Assembly: GCF_003402975.1 (NCBI RefSeq)
Contig: NZ_QURB01000006.1
Coordinates: 1 to 64,000, forward strand
Direction of reading: 5' to 3'
Source: Brumimicrobium aurantiacum
GTDB lineage: Bacteria; Bacteroidota; Bacteroidia; Flavobacteriales_D; Crocinitomicaceae
Length of the DNA stretch: 64,000 nt
In this document: positions 8,212-16,538 of the stretch, in pieces
Numbering within the stretch: position 1 is the first letter of the stretch
Layout: each line of letters opens with the position of its first letter
Notes under the pieces: model-generated
The model's input: the letters and a program-made list of their open reading frames with translations, nothing else
Told to the model about the DNA's origin: nothing
Database searches by the model: none
Position numbers and translations under genes: made by a program

Positions 8212-9171
8212 ATGGACAAAAAAACTGAAATATCTATTGTTGTTCCACTCTATAATGAAGTGGAATCTTTACCAGAATTGCATAAATGGATTATTTCTGT
8301 AATGCAAAAGCATAATTTTTCTTACGAGATTATCTTCGTAGATGATGGAAGTAAGGATGGCTCTTGGGAGGTAGTTGAAAACCTTAAGGCGCAAGATGGC
8401 AATGTTCGTGGAATTAAGTTTCAACGTAATTATGGGAAGTCAGCAGCGCTCCAAAAAGGTTTTGAAGCGGTAAAAGGGGAGTATGTTATCACTATGGATG
8501 CAGATCTTCAAGATTCACCAGAGGAAATACCTGAAATGGTACGCATGATTAAAGAGGATGGTTTTGACATGATTTCTGGATGGAAAAAGAAAAGATACGA
8601 CCCTTTATCTAAGACAATACCAACAAAATTATATAACTGGACAGCAAGAAAGCTTACAGGGATTTATCTTCATGATTTCAATTGTGGATTAAAGGCTTAT
8701 CGTTCTATCGTTGTAAAAAGTATTGAGATTTATGGAGATATGCACCGATATATACCAGCCTTGGCAAAATATGCAGGTTTCAATAAGATTGGTGAAAAAG
8801 TTGTACAACATCAGGCCAGAAAGTTTGGTGTGACAAAATTTGGTTTGAATCGATTTATGAATGGACCTTTAGATTTACTATCAGTTGTCTTTATTGGAAA
8901 GTTTGGTAAAAAACCGATGCACTTTTTTGGTGCGATTGGTACATTGCTTTTCTTTATTGGTTTTGTTTTTGCACTTTATTTGGGGATCGACAAAATTGTA
9001 AGCTTTTTCTCAGATAGCTTGTCTCCTTTAATTGCGCAGCGAACTGAATTTTATATTGCGTTAACATCGATGATTATTGGAAGTCAATTTTTTCTTGCAG
9101 GGTTCATTGCGGAGTTAATCGGAAGAAATTCTTCTTCAAGAAATATGTATTTGATAGAAACTGAAATCTAG
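8212..9171 (+). CDS. family 2 glycosyltransferase, DPM1/GtrB type
   Basis: 319 residues from ATG 8212. The GT2 catalytic domain shows VVPLYNE (10-16), DDGS (44-47) and the DAD nucleotide/metal site (96-98). Two transmembrane helices follow at the C-terminus (around 240-265 and 285-310). This is the layout of polyisoprenyl-phosphate glycosyltransferases, which load a sugar on a lipid carrier at the inner membrane, for example for surface glycan or protein glycosylation. The sugar cannot be told from sequence. The gene stands alone, divergent from the subtilase gene. Confidence 0.9.
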   Translation: MDKKTEISIVVPLYNEVESLPELHKWIISVMQKHNFSYEIIFVDDGSKDGSWEVVENLKAQDGNVRGIKFQRNYGKSAALQKGFEAVKGEYVITMDADLQDSPEEIPEMVRMIKEDGFDMISGWKKKRYDPLSKTIPTKLYNWTARKLTGIYLHDFNCGLKAYRSIVVKSIEIYGDMHRYIPALAKYAGFNKIGEKVVQHQARKFGVTKFGLNRFMNGPLDLLSVVFIGKFGKKPMHFFGAIGTLLFFIGFVFALYLGIDKIVSFFSDSLSPLIAQRTEFYIALTSMIIGSQFFLAGFIAELIGRNSSSRNMYLIETEI

Positions 9172-9340
9172 GCCATTGTTTTGGTTGGTCCAAAATTTAG
9201 AACTTCATTGACAATTTATTTTAAGAAGCGACGTTATGAAATTAACCTTGTAATTTTTCGCTGTATTCATTTGGAATAATCCTTGTTTTAAATAGCAGTG
9301 AATAAATCGAATTATGAAATCAAAAAAAAAGAGTTAACCT

Positions 9341-10117
9341 ATGAATTTTATCAAGTTGAATATTGTTTTAAGCTTAATGTTTTTAACGAGTTCTTTTACT
9401 ATTTTATTTTCACAAATTAATCAAGTCGATTCTCAAGGGAGGAAGCAAGGTAAGTGGGTAAAAACTTATGCAGATTCTGATGATATTCGTTATGAAGGCG
9501 AATTTAAAGATGATAAACCAGTAGGTAAGTTTGTGTATTATTATCCTGATAATAGTATTCGATCAATTATAAAGCACGACCCAAATAGTGATCGAAGTGA
9601 AGCTTATTTCTACCATCCATCCAAAGAGTTAATTGCGCACGGTATTTATAGAGGTAAAGAAAAGGACAGTGTTTGGTCTCATTTTTTAACTACTGGTCAT
9701 TATAGTTATACTGAAACATACAAAAATGGAGTGCTTCATGGTGAGCGCATAACTTATTATGGTCAAGAAGCGGTAGAAGATCCAGAAGTTAAATTGGTTT
9801 TACGAAAAGCAAATTATGAAAATGGAAAGCCACATGGTGAATATGTAGAATACTTTGCTGATGGGTTAATTAAAGGGAAAGGTCAATATGTTCATGGCAA
9901 ATTGAACGGTGTAATTATTAAGAATCATGCGAATGGTAACATTATGATTAAAGAACGATGGAAAAATAATGTGAAACATGGTTGGTGGGTTTCTTATGAT
10001 GAAAGTGGTAAAGAAGATGGCCGTATTTTATACAGGAATGGAACTTTAATGGAAGGAAAGCAAAAGGATGAATATCTTGAAAAATTGAAAAAAGAAGGTG
10101 TTAGCCCAAATAAATAG
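9341..10117 (+). CDS. secreted MORN-repeat protein (YwqK-like)
   Basis: 258 residues with a signal peptide (1-25) and then about seven to nine MORN_2-type repeats, recognisable by segments such as YEGEFKDDKPVGKF, NGVLHGE, NGKPHGEYVEY and HGKLNG. Databases often name such proteins toxin-antitoxin YwqK family antitoxin, but nothing here supports a toxin-antitoxin role. It is more likely a periplasmic or outer-membrane scaffold. It lies 32 bases before a lipoprotein gene on the same strand and may be co-transcribed with it. Confidence 0.8.
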   Translation: MNFIKLNIVLSLMFLTSSFTILFSQINQVDSQGRKQGKWVKTYADSDDIRYEGEFKDDKPVGKFVYYYPDNSIRSIIKHDPNSDRSEAYFYHPSKELIAHGIYRGKEKDSVWSHFLTTGHYSYTETYKNGVLHGERITYYGQEAVEDPEVKLVLRKANYENGKPHGEYVEYFADGLIKGKGQYVHGKLNGVIIKNHANGNIMIKERWKNNVKHGWWVSYDESGKEDGRILYRNGTLMEGKQKDEYLEKLKKEGVSPNK

Positions 10118-10149
10118 TTTAATTTTATTTGCTCGTAGATTAAAATAAG

Positions 10150-10821
10150 ATGTTGAAAAAACTTTGTTCTTCCTTATTCATCCTTTTGCTCATTGGATGT
10201 AAAGAATCTGAAACTGTAGATTTCGGATATGACTATTTTCCTCAAACTGAAGGGAACTTCGTAGAATATGATGTACTAGAGGTTTTTCATGACGTTAACG
10301 TAAATCCACAACACGATACGATGCAATACCGATTAAAAACAGTTGTTGGAGAAGAAATGATTGATAATACAGGTAGGGCTGTTCGAAAATTCTTTAGGTA
10401 TAAATATGATCTTCAAAGTGGGGAGTTGTTTGATCAGCGCGTTTGGACTTCCGTGATTGATGATGGAAGGGGAGAACTCGTAGAAGAAAATCAACGTAAA
10501 ATCAAATTGGTTTTTGCAGTGAAAGCAGATAAGGTTTGGGATGTAAATGCATTTAACGAATTTGAGTCTAAGGAGGTTTATTATAGTGGTGTTAATGAAG
10601 AAATGACATTTAACAATAATGAATTTGAACAGACGGTAACTGTAAATTATGAAGATTTTTTCTCATTGGTAGATTATCGAAAGCAATATGAGGTGTATGC
10701 CAAGGGAGTTGGTCTAGTGAAGAAAAGCTTCAAGGATTTTACGATAGAAAACTTTGATACCACTGCAATTCAAAAAGGAACAGAGCTTCATTATGAGTTG
10801 ATTAATTATGGTGTAGAGTAG
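10150..10821 (+). CDS. hypothetical lipoprotein
   Basis: 223 residues. Signal peptide ending in LLIGC, a lipobox, so membrane anchored. The rest is beta-rich with repeated aromatic residues (YDYFPQTEGNFVEYDV), a pattern I have seen in conserved Bacteroidota lipoproteins without assigned function. It lies 32 bases after the MORN-repeat gene. It is followed by about 70 bases without features and then the rpmB promoter. Confidence 0.75.
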   Translation: MLKKLCSSLFILLLIGCKESETVDFGYDYFPQTEGNFVEYDVLEVFHDVNVNPQHDTMQYRLKTVVGEEMIDNTGRAVRKFFRYKYDLQSGELFDQRVWTSVIDDGRGELVEENQRKIKLVFAVKADKVWDVNAFNEFESKEVYYSGVNEEMTFNNNEFEQTVTVNYEDFFSLVDYRKQYEVYAKGVGLVKKSFKDFTIENFDTTAIQKGTELHYELINYGVE

Positions 10822-10892
10822 TCTTTTTAGTTTGGAAAATGTTAAAATCACATTTCAATAATAAAAAGTTAGTATGTTAAATGAATTTATGC

Positions 10893-10923
10893 TTGCATTT
10901 TATATATGATTGACTTATATTTG
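10893..10923 (+). promoter_or_regulatory. rpmB operon promoter P1
   Basis: TTG-N20-TATATTTG, a perfect -33/-7 match. It would give a leader of about 125 bases before rpmB. Confidence 0.7.
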
Positions 10924-10986
10924 CAATCCATTAAGAAAAAGGGATTTGGATTTCTGTTTAAAAGCGAAAAAAAATCTTTTAAAACA

Positions 10987-11017
10987 TTGGCTATTAAAGA
11001 AAAGTTTTCTTTCTTTG
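10987..11017 (+). promoter_or_regulatory. rpmB operon promoter P2
   Basis: TTG-N20-TTTCTTTG, one mismatch in the -7 box. It lies downstream of P1 and would give a short leader of about 33 bases. Two promoters in tandem would suit a ribosomal-protein operon. Confidence 0.5.
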
Positions 11018-11054
11018 CAGCCGCTTTTGTAATTAGCATAAACTATTTTAAAAT

Positions 11055-11291
11055 ATGTCACGAGTTTGTCAGTTAACAGGGAAAAGAGTAATGGTTGGGA
11101 ACAATGTTTCTCACTCCAACCAAAAAACAAAACGTAAGTTTTACCCTAATTTAGTAAAGAAGAAATTTTATCTTCCAGAAGAGAAAGAGTTTATAACCCT
11201 TCGAGTTTCAACTTCAGCGTTGCGTACTATCAATAAGAATGGTATTACAGCATGTGTTAAAGAGGCAAGAGCGAAAGGATATTTAAAATAG
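11055..11291 (+). CDS. rpmB: 50S ribosomal protein L28 (bL28)
   Basis: 78 residues, normal bL28 length. It starts [21 protein letters not shown], with the usual C-terminal stretch LRTINKNGI. It is a large-subunit protein located near the E site. First gene of a small operon with rpmG, the DUF4295 gene and ftsY, an order typical of Bacteroidota. There is no Shine-Dalgarno sequence; the leader just before the start is A/T-rich. Confidence 0.97.
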   Translation: MSRVCQLTGKRVMVGNNVSHSNQKTKRKFYPNLVKKKFYLPEEKEFITLRVSTSALRTINKNGITACVKEARAKGYLK

Positions 11292-11331
11292 TAGATAGCC
11301 GAAAAGTTATACACTAGGAAAAAGAAATAAA

Positions 11332-11514
11332 ATGGCAAAAAAAGGAAATAGAGTTCAGGTTATACTAGAGTGTACTGAGCACAAAGAATCAGGAAAGCCT
11401 GGTACATCAAGATATATTAGTACAAAGAATAGAAAAAATACGCCAGAGCGTTTAGAATTGAAAAAATTCAATCCTATTCTTAAGAAGATGACAATTCATA
11501 AAGAAATTAAATAG
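11332..11514 (+). CDS. rpmG: 50S ribosomal protein L33 (bL33)
   Basis: 60 residues. It starts [17 protein letters not shown] and has the [19 protein letters not shown] core of bL33. Only one Cys remains where zinc-binding forms have four, so this is the zinc-free type. It lies 40 bases after rpmB and 7 bases before the DUF4295 gene, so it is surely co-transcribed. Confidence 0.97.
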   Translation: MAKKGNRVQVILECTEHKESGKPGTSRYISTKNRKNTPERLELKKFNPILKKMTIHKEIK

Positions 11515-11521
11515 TTGAGTT

Positions 11522-11677
11522 ATGGCAAAGAAATCAGTAGCATCTTTACAGACAGGTGGTGGTAAAGCCCACACTAAAGTAATTAAGATGGTGAAAAACG
11601 AAAGAGGATCTTACTCATTCCGTGAGGAAATGGTTCTAAATGGAGATGTTAAAGAATGGTTCGCAAAAACCAAATAG
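11522..11677 (+). CDS. DUF4295 family small ribosome-associated protein
   Basis: A 51-residue basic protein starting MAKKSVASLQTGGGK and ending VKEWFAKTK. The DUF4295 family sits directly after rpmG in Bacteroidota. From memory, a protein of this kind was found as an extra large-subunit protein in a Flavobacterium ribosome structure, but I am not certain. Position, size and charge all fit a ribosomal role. The gene starts 7 bases after the rpmG stop. Confidence 0.9.
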   Translation: MAKKSVASLQTGGGKAHTKVIKMVKNERGSYSFREEMVLNGDVKEWFAKTK

Positions 11678-11712
11678 TATTCGCATTTTCAATTAAATAA
11701 ATACTAATTATT

Positions 11713-11749
11713 AGCTTCTTGCCTTTCGGTAGGGAGCTTTTCTTTTTTT
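11713..11749 (+). terminator. terminator between DUF4295 gene and ftsY
   Basis: An 11-bp stem (AGCTTCTTGCC/GGTAGGGAGCT, three G-U pairs), a 4-base loop and a T-run. It ends only 5 bases before the ftsY start. Since I see no promoter between hairpin and ftsY, ftsY probably depends on read-through, and the hairpin sets the ratio of ribosomal to FtsY mRNA. Confidence 0.7.
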
Positions 11750-11754
11750 ATATT

Positions 11755-12711
11755 ATGGCATTATTTGGACTGTTTGGGAAGGATAAAAAGAAGAAGTTAG
11801 ACCAAGGTTTGGAAAAAACTAAGGAAAGCTTTTTATCTAAATTAACGCGTACCGTTGTTGGTAAATCTAAGGTTGATGATGAGGTTTTAGATGATTTGGA
11901 AGAAGTGCTAATTACATCAGATGTTGGGGTAAAAACAACTTTGAAAATTATCGAACGTATTGAAGAACGTGTTGGAAGAGAAAAGTACGTAAGTACTTCA
12001 GAGTTGCAAAACGTCTTGCGTAGTGAAATAGCTTCTTTGTTGGAAGAGAATAACACCAGTGACGTTGAATATGATATTCCTAAACATCCCGATAATAATC
12101 CACATGTAATAATGGTGGTGGGTGTAAATGGTGTTGGTAAAACCACAACTATTGGAAAGTTAGCACATCAATTCAAAGGAATGGGAAAACAAGTGGTACT
12201 TGGTGCTGCAGATACATTCCGTGCTGCCGCCGTTGACCAATTAATAATCTGGTCTGAACGTGTTGGCGTACCAATTGTACAACAAGGTATGGAAGCAGAC
12301 CCTGCATCTGTAGCTTTTGAAACGCTAGAAGTTGCTAAAGCAAAAGGAGCGGATGTTGCCATAATTGATACAGCAGGAAGGTTACACAATAAGGTGAACT
12401 TGATGAATGAGTTGACGAAGATTAAACGAGTAATGCAAAAAGTAGTACCTGGTGCACCTCATGAAATTTTATTGGTATTGGATGGTTCAACAGGGCAGAA
12501 TGCTTTCGAACAAGCTAAACAATTCTCTCTAGCTACAGAAATTAACGCATTAGCAATTACTAAACTTGATGGTACTGCCAAAGGAGGAGTTGTTATTGGA
12601 ATTTCTGACCAAATGAAAATACCGGTTAAATATATAGGTGTTGGTGAACAAATGAATGATCTTCAATCATTTAATAGAAGGGCTTTCGTTGATTCCCTAT
12701 TTGGAGAGTAG
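11755..12711 (+). CDS. ftsY: signal recognition particle receptor FtsY
   Basis: 318 residues from ATG 11755. The short acidic/basic N-terminal A region is reduced, as is usual in Bacteroidota. The NG GTPase domain has the P-loop GVNGVGKT (123-130), DTAGR and TKLDG. It docks ribosome-SRP complexes at the inner membrane for co-translational insertion. A frame opening at 11719 begins inside the terminator hairpin and is rejected. The gene stop is followed at once by the promoter region of the FKBP gene. Confidence 0.96.
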   Translation: MALFGLFGKDKKKKLDQGLEKTKESFLSKLTRTVVGKSKVDDEVLDDLEEVLITSDVGVKTTLKIIERIEERVGREKYVSTSELQNVLRSEIASLLEENNTSDVEYDIPKHPDNNPHVIMVVGVNGVGKTTTIGKLAHQFKGMGKQVVLGAADTFRAAAVDQLIIWSERVGVPIVQQGMEADPASVAFETLEVAKAKGADVAIIDTAGRLHNKVNLMNELTKIKRVMQKVVPGAPHEILLVLDGSTGQNAFEQAKQFSLATEINALAITKLDGTAKGGVVIGISDQMKIPVKYIGVGEQMNDLQSFNRRAFVDSLFGE

Positions 12712-12738
12712 ATTTATTTCTTATCCACCTTACTTTTT

Positions 12739-12746
12739 TACCTTTG
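12739..12746 (+). promoter_or_regulatory. -7 element of the FKBP gene
   Basis: TACCTTTG matches TAnnTTTG. TTT stands 19 bases upstream in place of TTG. It implies a leader of about 33 bases. Confidence 0.5.
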
Positions 12747-12783
12747 CATTGAATTTATAAATACAGTAAATAGAAATTTATAC

Positions 12784-14208
12784 ATGAAAAAATTATTGTT
12801 TATCCCATTGGCAGCACTTTTCGTGGGTTGTGGATCAAATCCAAAAAATGCTTCAGAAATTAATTTAGATGATTTCAAACAAAAGATTTCTTATTCGTTA
12901 GGTGCGGATATGGGAACGAACTTTTCAAATATACCAGAAAATATTTTCTCTGAATTAGATAAAAGTGAATTAGAAGAAGGATTCTATACTTTTTTGAAAG
13001 ATGTAGAAATGTCTACTGATGATTGTAGAGAAGTACTAAGTACAGCACTTGGTAATCCATCTGGAATTGATACAACTGATTATAGTAGAGCTAGAGTATC
13101 ACACTGTTATGGCGCTATTTTCGGAGAAATGTTGAGAAAGTCACTTGAGTCTAAAAATGCAATGGACGAAGTGAATTTTGATATTGCACGAATCGGTTTT
13201 GCAAATTCTTTGGTTCAAACTGATACTATAATTCCTCTTGAAGAACGTCACCAAATGATTATGGACTTTAACAATGATTTGAATAACATTGCTGGTGAAG
13301 ACTATATGGTGGAATTATCTAAAAAGCATGAATCAGATGTTCAAGACGAAGGGTATATATTAATTGAAAATAAAGCTGGAAACGGTGAAGCAATTGATTT
13401 GTCAGGAGAATATAATATTGTTTATACAATGACAAATATTTCAGGTGATACTATTATTTCAACACTTCAAAGTCAAAAGCTTTCAGATCAAGAAAACGCT
13501 CAAATCGTTAATGTTGATGATATCGTTTTTCCAGAAGCTTGGAAATTAGCAGCAAAAAATATGGAAGTAGGTGGAGAATATACGATTCATACTTCTTATG
13601 ATTTAGCATATGGTGAAGATGGGCTACAAGCTCCAAACTCTCAAAGTTATGTGATTCAACCATATTCTGCTTTAACTATTTATTCTAAGGTGTTGTCTCA
13701 AGGAGAGCGTTTTAGCTCTGTTAAAGAAAGTGGTGCCCAAATGCTTGAAGAAGCCAAAAATCAACCAAACACAGTGGTTGATCCTTCAGGATTTGTTTTA
13801 ACGACTTTGGAAGAAGGAAAGGGAAATCAAGTGAATCCTGGTGATGATGTTCAAGCACATTACATTTTGTCTAACTCTAAAGGACAAGTGATTGAAAATA
13901 GTTATATGTCTTCTTCTCAAAATAATCAACCAGCACCTTCTTTTTCATTGAATGGTGTTGTGAAAGGATGGCAATTAGCTATTCCGAAAATGAAAGAAGG
14001 AGGGCGTTATAGATTAACTCTTCCATACGATTTAGCTTATGGAGCACAAGGAAACCAAACGATTCAACCTTATGAAACGCTTTCATTTGAGATTGAGGTA
14101 TTGAAGGCTGGGGATCCGGGTACATTGGTTAAACCAAGACAACAACAATTTTCAGAAGAGCAATTAAAGCAACTTCAAGAAGAGTTTAAAAAACAACAAC
14201 AGAAATAA
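12784..14208 (+). CDS. FKBP-type peptidyl-prolyl isomerase lipoprotein
   Basis: 474 residues. Signal peptide ending in FVGC (lipobox). An FKBP_N-like dimerisation region covers about 30-195 (it includes KISYSLGADMG). Two FKBP folds follow, at about 200-305 and 345-450. The second is better preserved (GVVKGWQLAIPKMKEGG, YDLAYGAQGN); the first has a weaker active-site pattern. The C-terminus is Gln/Lys-rich. It should assist folding in the periplasm or at the outer membrane. A GTG-started PLP enzyme gene begins 9 bases later. Confidence 0.9.
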   Translation: MKKLLFIPLAALFVGCGSNPKNASEINLDDFKQKISYSLGADMGTNFSNIPENIFSELDKSELEEGFYTFLKDVEMSTDDCREVLSTALGNPSGIDTTDYSRARVSHCYGAIFGEMLRKSLESKNAMDEVNFDIARIGFANSLVQTDTIIPLEERHQMIMDFNNDLNNIAGEDYMVELSKKHESDVQDEGYILIENKAGNGEAIDLSGEYNIVYTMTNISGDTIISTLQSQKLSDQENAQIVNVDDIVFPEAWKLAAKNMEVGGEYTIHTSYDLAYGEDGLQAPNSQSYVIQPYSALTIYSKVLSQGERFSSVKESGAQMLEEAKNQPNTVVDPSGFVLTTLEEGKGNQVNPGDDVQAHYILSNSKGQVIENSYMSSSQNNQPAPSFSLNGVVKGWQLAIPKMKEGGRYRLTLPYDLAYGAQGNQTIQPYETLSFEIEVLKAGDPGTLVKPRQQQFSEEQLKQLQEEFKKQQQK

Positions 14209-14217
14209 TATATTGAA

Positions 14218-15144
14218 GTGATAAGAACTTCTAATTCTATACTTGAAAAGGTTCGTCTTCCAATTGGAAAAGGCGAACCTTTTTCTTTTGAAGTCAAAAG
14301 AGATGACTTGATTCATTCTGTGATTTCAGGGAATAAATGGAGGAAATTAAAATACAATATTCTTCAAGTAGAACACCGTAAAAATCAAGGGGTACTTACT
14401 TTTGGTGGACCTTATTCAAATCATTTGATTGCTACTGCTAAAGCTACAAATATCGCTGGTTTAAAATCAATTGGAATTGTAAGAGGTGATGAGCTTAATA
14501 ATGAAAGTAATGCAACTCTTAGACATTGTGCAGAATTAGGAATGCAATTGGTTTTTATTTCTCGATCAGAGTATCGATCAAAAGATGAACCTGCATATCT
14601 TAAAAATCTTCATTCACAATACCCTAATTTTTTCATTGTTCCAGAAGGAGGTAGGAATTATTATGGTGTAATCGGATGTCAGGAGATATTGACAGAAACC
14701 AATAATGATTATGACCATGTTTATTTGGCAGGAGGAACAGGTACAACAGGTGCTGGTTTGTTATTGGGTTCGAAACCAAATACAAAAATTCATGTTGTTT
14801 CTGCACTAAAGGGAGACTTTTTAAGGAATGAAACTAAACAATTGTTGTATTTAGTATTGAATGACTCAGAAATGGTTGAGTTGTACATGGACAGGCTGCT
14901 TGTACATAATGATAGTCATTTTGGAGGTTATGCAAAAGTCCCTTTAGAATTAACAGATTATATTAATAGTGTATATCATCGAAGCGCTTTAAAACTCGAT
15001 CCTATTTATACCTCAAAAGCTTTTTATAAAATGGAGGAGGATTATAACTCAGGTTTAATATTAAATGGCGAAAAGGTGATATTTATTCATACAGGTGGTT
15101 TACAAGGGGCAGAACCATGGTCGAGTAAAATCGATTTTTTGTAA
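14218..15144 (+). CDS. ACC deaminase / D-cysteine desulfhydrase family PLP enzyme
   Basis: 308 residues from GTG 14218; no ATG lies in frame nearby. The motif SGNKWRKLKYN with Lys40 is the PLP-lysine region of this fold-type II family, and GGPYSNHL and AGGTGTTGAG bind substrate and phosphate. Members cleave either 1-aminocyclopropane-1-carboxylate or D-cysteine. The exact substrate cannot be told here; D-cysteine desulfhydrase is the commoner true activity. It lies 9 bases after the FKBP gene and is probably in its operon. A hairpin terminator follows. Confidence 0.85.
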   Translation: MIRTSNSILEKVRLPIGKGEPFSFEVKRDDLIHSVISGNKWRKLKYNILQVEHRKNQGVLTFGGPYSNHLIATAKATNIAGLKSIGIVRGDELNNESNATLRHCAELGMQLVFISRSEYRSKDEPAYLKNLHSQYPNFFIVPEGGRNYYGVIGCQEILTETNNDYDHVYLAGGTGTTGAGLLLGSKPNTKIHVVSALKGDFLRNETKQLLYLVLNDSEMVELYMDRLLVHNDSHFGGYAKVPLELTDYINSVYHRSALKLDPIYTSKAFYKMEEDYNSGLILNGEKVIFIHTGGLQGAEPWSSKIDFL

Positions 15145-15196
15145 TCCTAAGGTGAGAAGTGAAACTCCTTTTTTAATGAAGGTAATGTGATAAAAA

Positions 15197-15225
15197 AAAA
15201 GAGATTAACGCCGTTAATCTCTTTT
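15197..15225. terminator. bidirectional terminator
   Basis: GAGATTAAC-GCC-GTTAATCTC is a perfect 9-bp stem, extended by A4/T4. It has an A9 run on the left (T-run on the minus strand) and TTTTCT on the right. It can serve both the PLP-enzyme gene and the tiny minus-strand frame that stops 4 bases away. Confidence 0.85.
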
Positions 15226-15228
15226 CTG

Positions 15229-15330
15229 CTAAAATACCATAAAACTTTTGTTCCAATATCCTTCAAGTATCAAAAACATATCAGAATTATAGCGATAAAC
15301 TGATTTAGGTGAGTTGTATCTTAAAATCAT
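15229..15330 (-). CDS. candidate 33-residue small protein
   Basis: A 34-codon minus-strand frame that starts MILRYNSPKSVYRYNSD and ends YWNKSFMVF. An exact TAnnTTTG -7 box lies about 20 bases upstream of the ATG, and a strong terminator begins 4 bases after the stop, so the unit is a complete mini-gene of about 150 bases. The peptide has charged, aromatic and hydrophobic residues in a protein-like mix. The length alone is not statistically telling, and the same transcript could be a non-coding RNA. No family was recognised. The rest of the 345-base gap shows no other feature. Confidence 0.45.
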   Translation of the reverse strand: MILRYNSPKSVYRYNSDMFLILEGYWNKSFMVF

Positions 15331-15349
15331 TTTGTTGCTCACTCTTCTA

Positions 15350-15357
15350 CAAATGTA
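15350..15357 (-). promoter_or_regulatory. -7 element of the 33-residue gene
   Basis: On the minus strand it reads TACATTTG, an exact TAnnTTTG match. The nearest TTG is only 13 bases upstream, so the -33 element is poor. The transcript would start near 15345. Confidence 0.45.
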
Positions 15358-15489
15358 AGTTATTTTTTGTCAAAATGTAGCTAAAATGCTTGAAACTAGT
15401 GGTGTTCTTATCGAGTGACGTGTTTTAACCTGTGAAATGATGTTTTACAGCCTTGAATGACATTATTATCATAGATTCATTCAATTTTT

Positions 15490-15924
15490 CTATTGTCCTT
15501 GTTGTAATTCCTCAATAGAAGTCATTATTTCAGGGGCGTTTGTGGCAAAATACAAAAATGAAAGTACTGTTAAAGCAATCCCTATGGCTGTAACAATCCC
15601 TATGATTTTCCAGTATGTAACAAAGTTTTTAGCAAAGTTCGCTATATCAAAACTGTCTGATTTTACGTTGATGGACATATTAAGAAGTAGGGTGGATACA
15701 TAGATTAATATTCCAAAACTAAGTATGTTAATGATTGTTTGAACAGGCAAAGCGAATAAGGCAAATAGTGAAATGAGTATACCTATTACACCGAATAAAA
15801 CACCTAATATACCAACTAGTTTTAACCATATTGATGATTTCTCTAATTTTTCAATCACAGATTGATTGATCCTTTGTCCTTGAGGGATTTCTTGTAATTC
15901 TTGTTCTTCTATTGAGTCTGACAT
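15490..15924 (-). CDS. DUF5362-like membrane protein
   Basis: 144 residues with an acidic N-terminus and four hydrophobic segments (about 35-60, 62-85, 108-130 and a short one between). The alternation of paired helices and the central LLNMS stretch recall DUF5362 proteins, but I am not sure of the family. Function unknown. A cyclophilin gene lies upstream on the same strand, with its own terminator between, so they are separate units. Confidence 0.6.
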   Translation of the reverse strand: MSDSIEEQELQEIPQGQRINQSVIEKLEKSSIWLKLVGILGVLFGVIGILISLFALFALPVQTIINILSFGILIYVSTLLLNMSINVKSDSFDIANFAKNFVTYWKIIGIVTAIGIALTVLSFLYFATNAPEIMTSIEELQQGQ

Positions 15925-16000
15925 ATTATTTTATTTTGAAGTTAATGCTCAAAATATAAATTATTCATCTCATAAAATATTTTATTTGAAAATCTTAGCA

Positions 16001-16032
16001 TAAAAAAAGGCCGTCTATTTAAAGACAGCCTT
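16001..16032 (-). terminator. cyclophilin gene terminator
   Basis: AAGGCCGTCT/AGACAGCCTT, a 10-bp stem with one mismatch, followed on the minus strand by T7. It lies 24 bases after the cyclophilin stop. Confidence 0.8.
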
Positions 16033-16055
16033 CAATAATGATGTGTATTCAGAAT

Positions 16056-16490
16056 TTAATCTTCTAAAATAACTACTTCTTCAATTTTATCACCAACTTT
16101 AATTTGATCAATTACATCTAAACCTTCAGTTACGATACCAAAACATGTGTGGTTTCCATCAAGGTGAGCTGTATTGTTTCTACTGTGACAAACGAAAAAC
16201 TGAGAACCTCCTGTATTTCTTCCTGCATGTGCCATTGATAGAACTCCTCTTTCGTGGTGTTGTTTATCTCCATCTAGCTCACAGTCAATTGTGTATCCAG
16301 GTCCTCCTGTACCTGTTCCTTTTGGACATCCACCTTGAATTACGAAATCAGGAAGTACACGGTGCCAAGTTAATCCATTGTAAAATCCATCCTTTGCCAA
16401 TTTTGTGAAATTCTCTACAGTTTTTGGTGCGTCTTTATCATAAAAGTCCACCTTCATTTCACCTTTATTCGTTTTTATTATTCCTTTCAT
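16056..16490 (-). CDS. cyclophilin-type peptidyl-prolyl isomerase
   Basis: 144 residues from ATG 16490 (MKGIIKTNKGEMKVDFYDKD). Conserved cyclophilin features: FTKLAKDGFYNGLTWHRV, the active-site Arg in WHRV, GGSQFFVCHS and HLDGNHTCFG. There is no signal peptide, so this is a cytoplasmic folding helper. The frame is open for 19 more codons upstream, but that extension covers the promoter at 16508-16538 and is rejected. Confidence 0.93.
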   Translation of the reverse strand: MKGIIKTNKGEMKVDFYDKDAPKTVENFTKLAKDGFYNGLTWHRVLPDFVIQGGCPKGTGTGGPGYTIDCELDGDKQHHERGVLSMAHAGRNTGGSQFFVCHSRNNTAHLDGNHTCFGIVTEGLDVIDQIKVGDKIEEVVILED

Positions 16491-16507
16491 AATCTTCAAT
16501 TTTGCTG

Positions 16508-16538
16508 CAAAGATAATGAATGATATACTATATTCTAA
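16508..16538 (-). promoter_or_regulatory. cyclophilin promoter
   Basis: On the minus strand it reads TTA-N20-TATCTTTG: a perfect -7 box with one mismatch in the -33 element. The leader would be about 13 bases. Confidence 0.6.

Noticed and set aside
9341-10117. Toxin-antitoxin role for the YwqK-like protein
   Set aside because: The family name is historical. It has a signal peptide and no toxin partner beside it.
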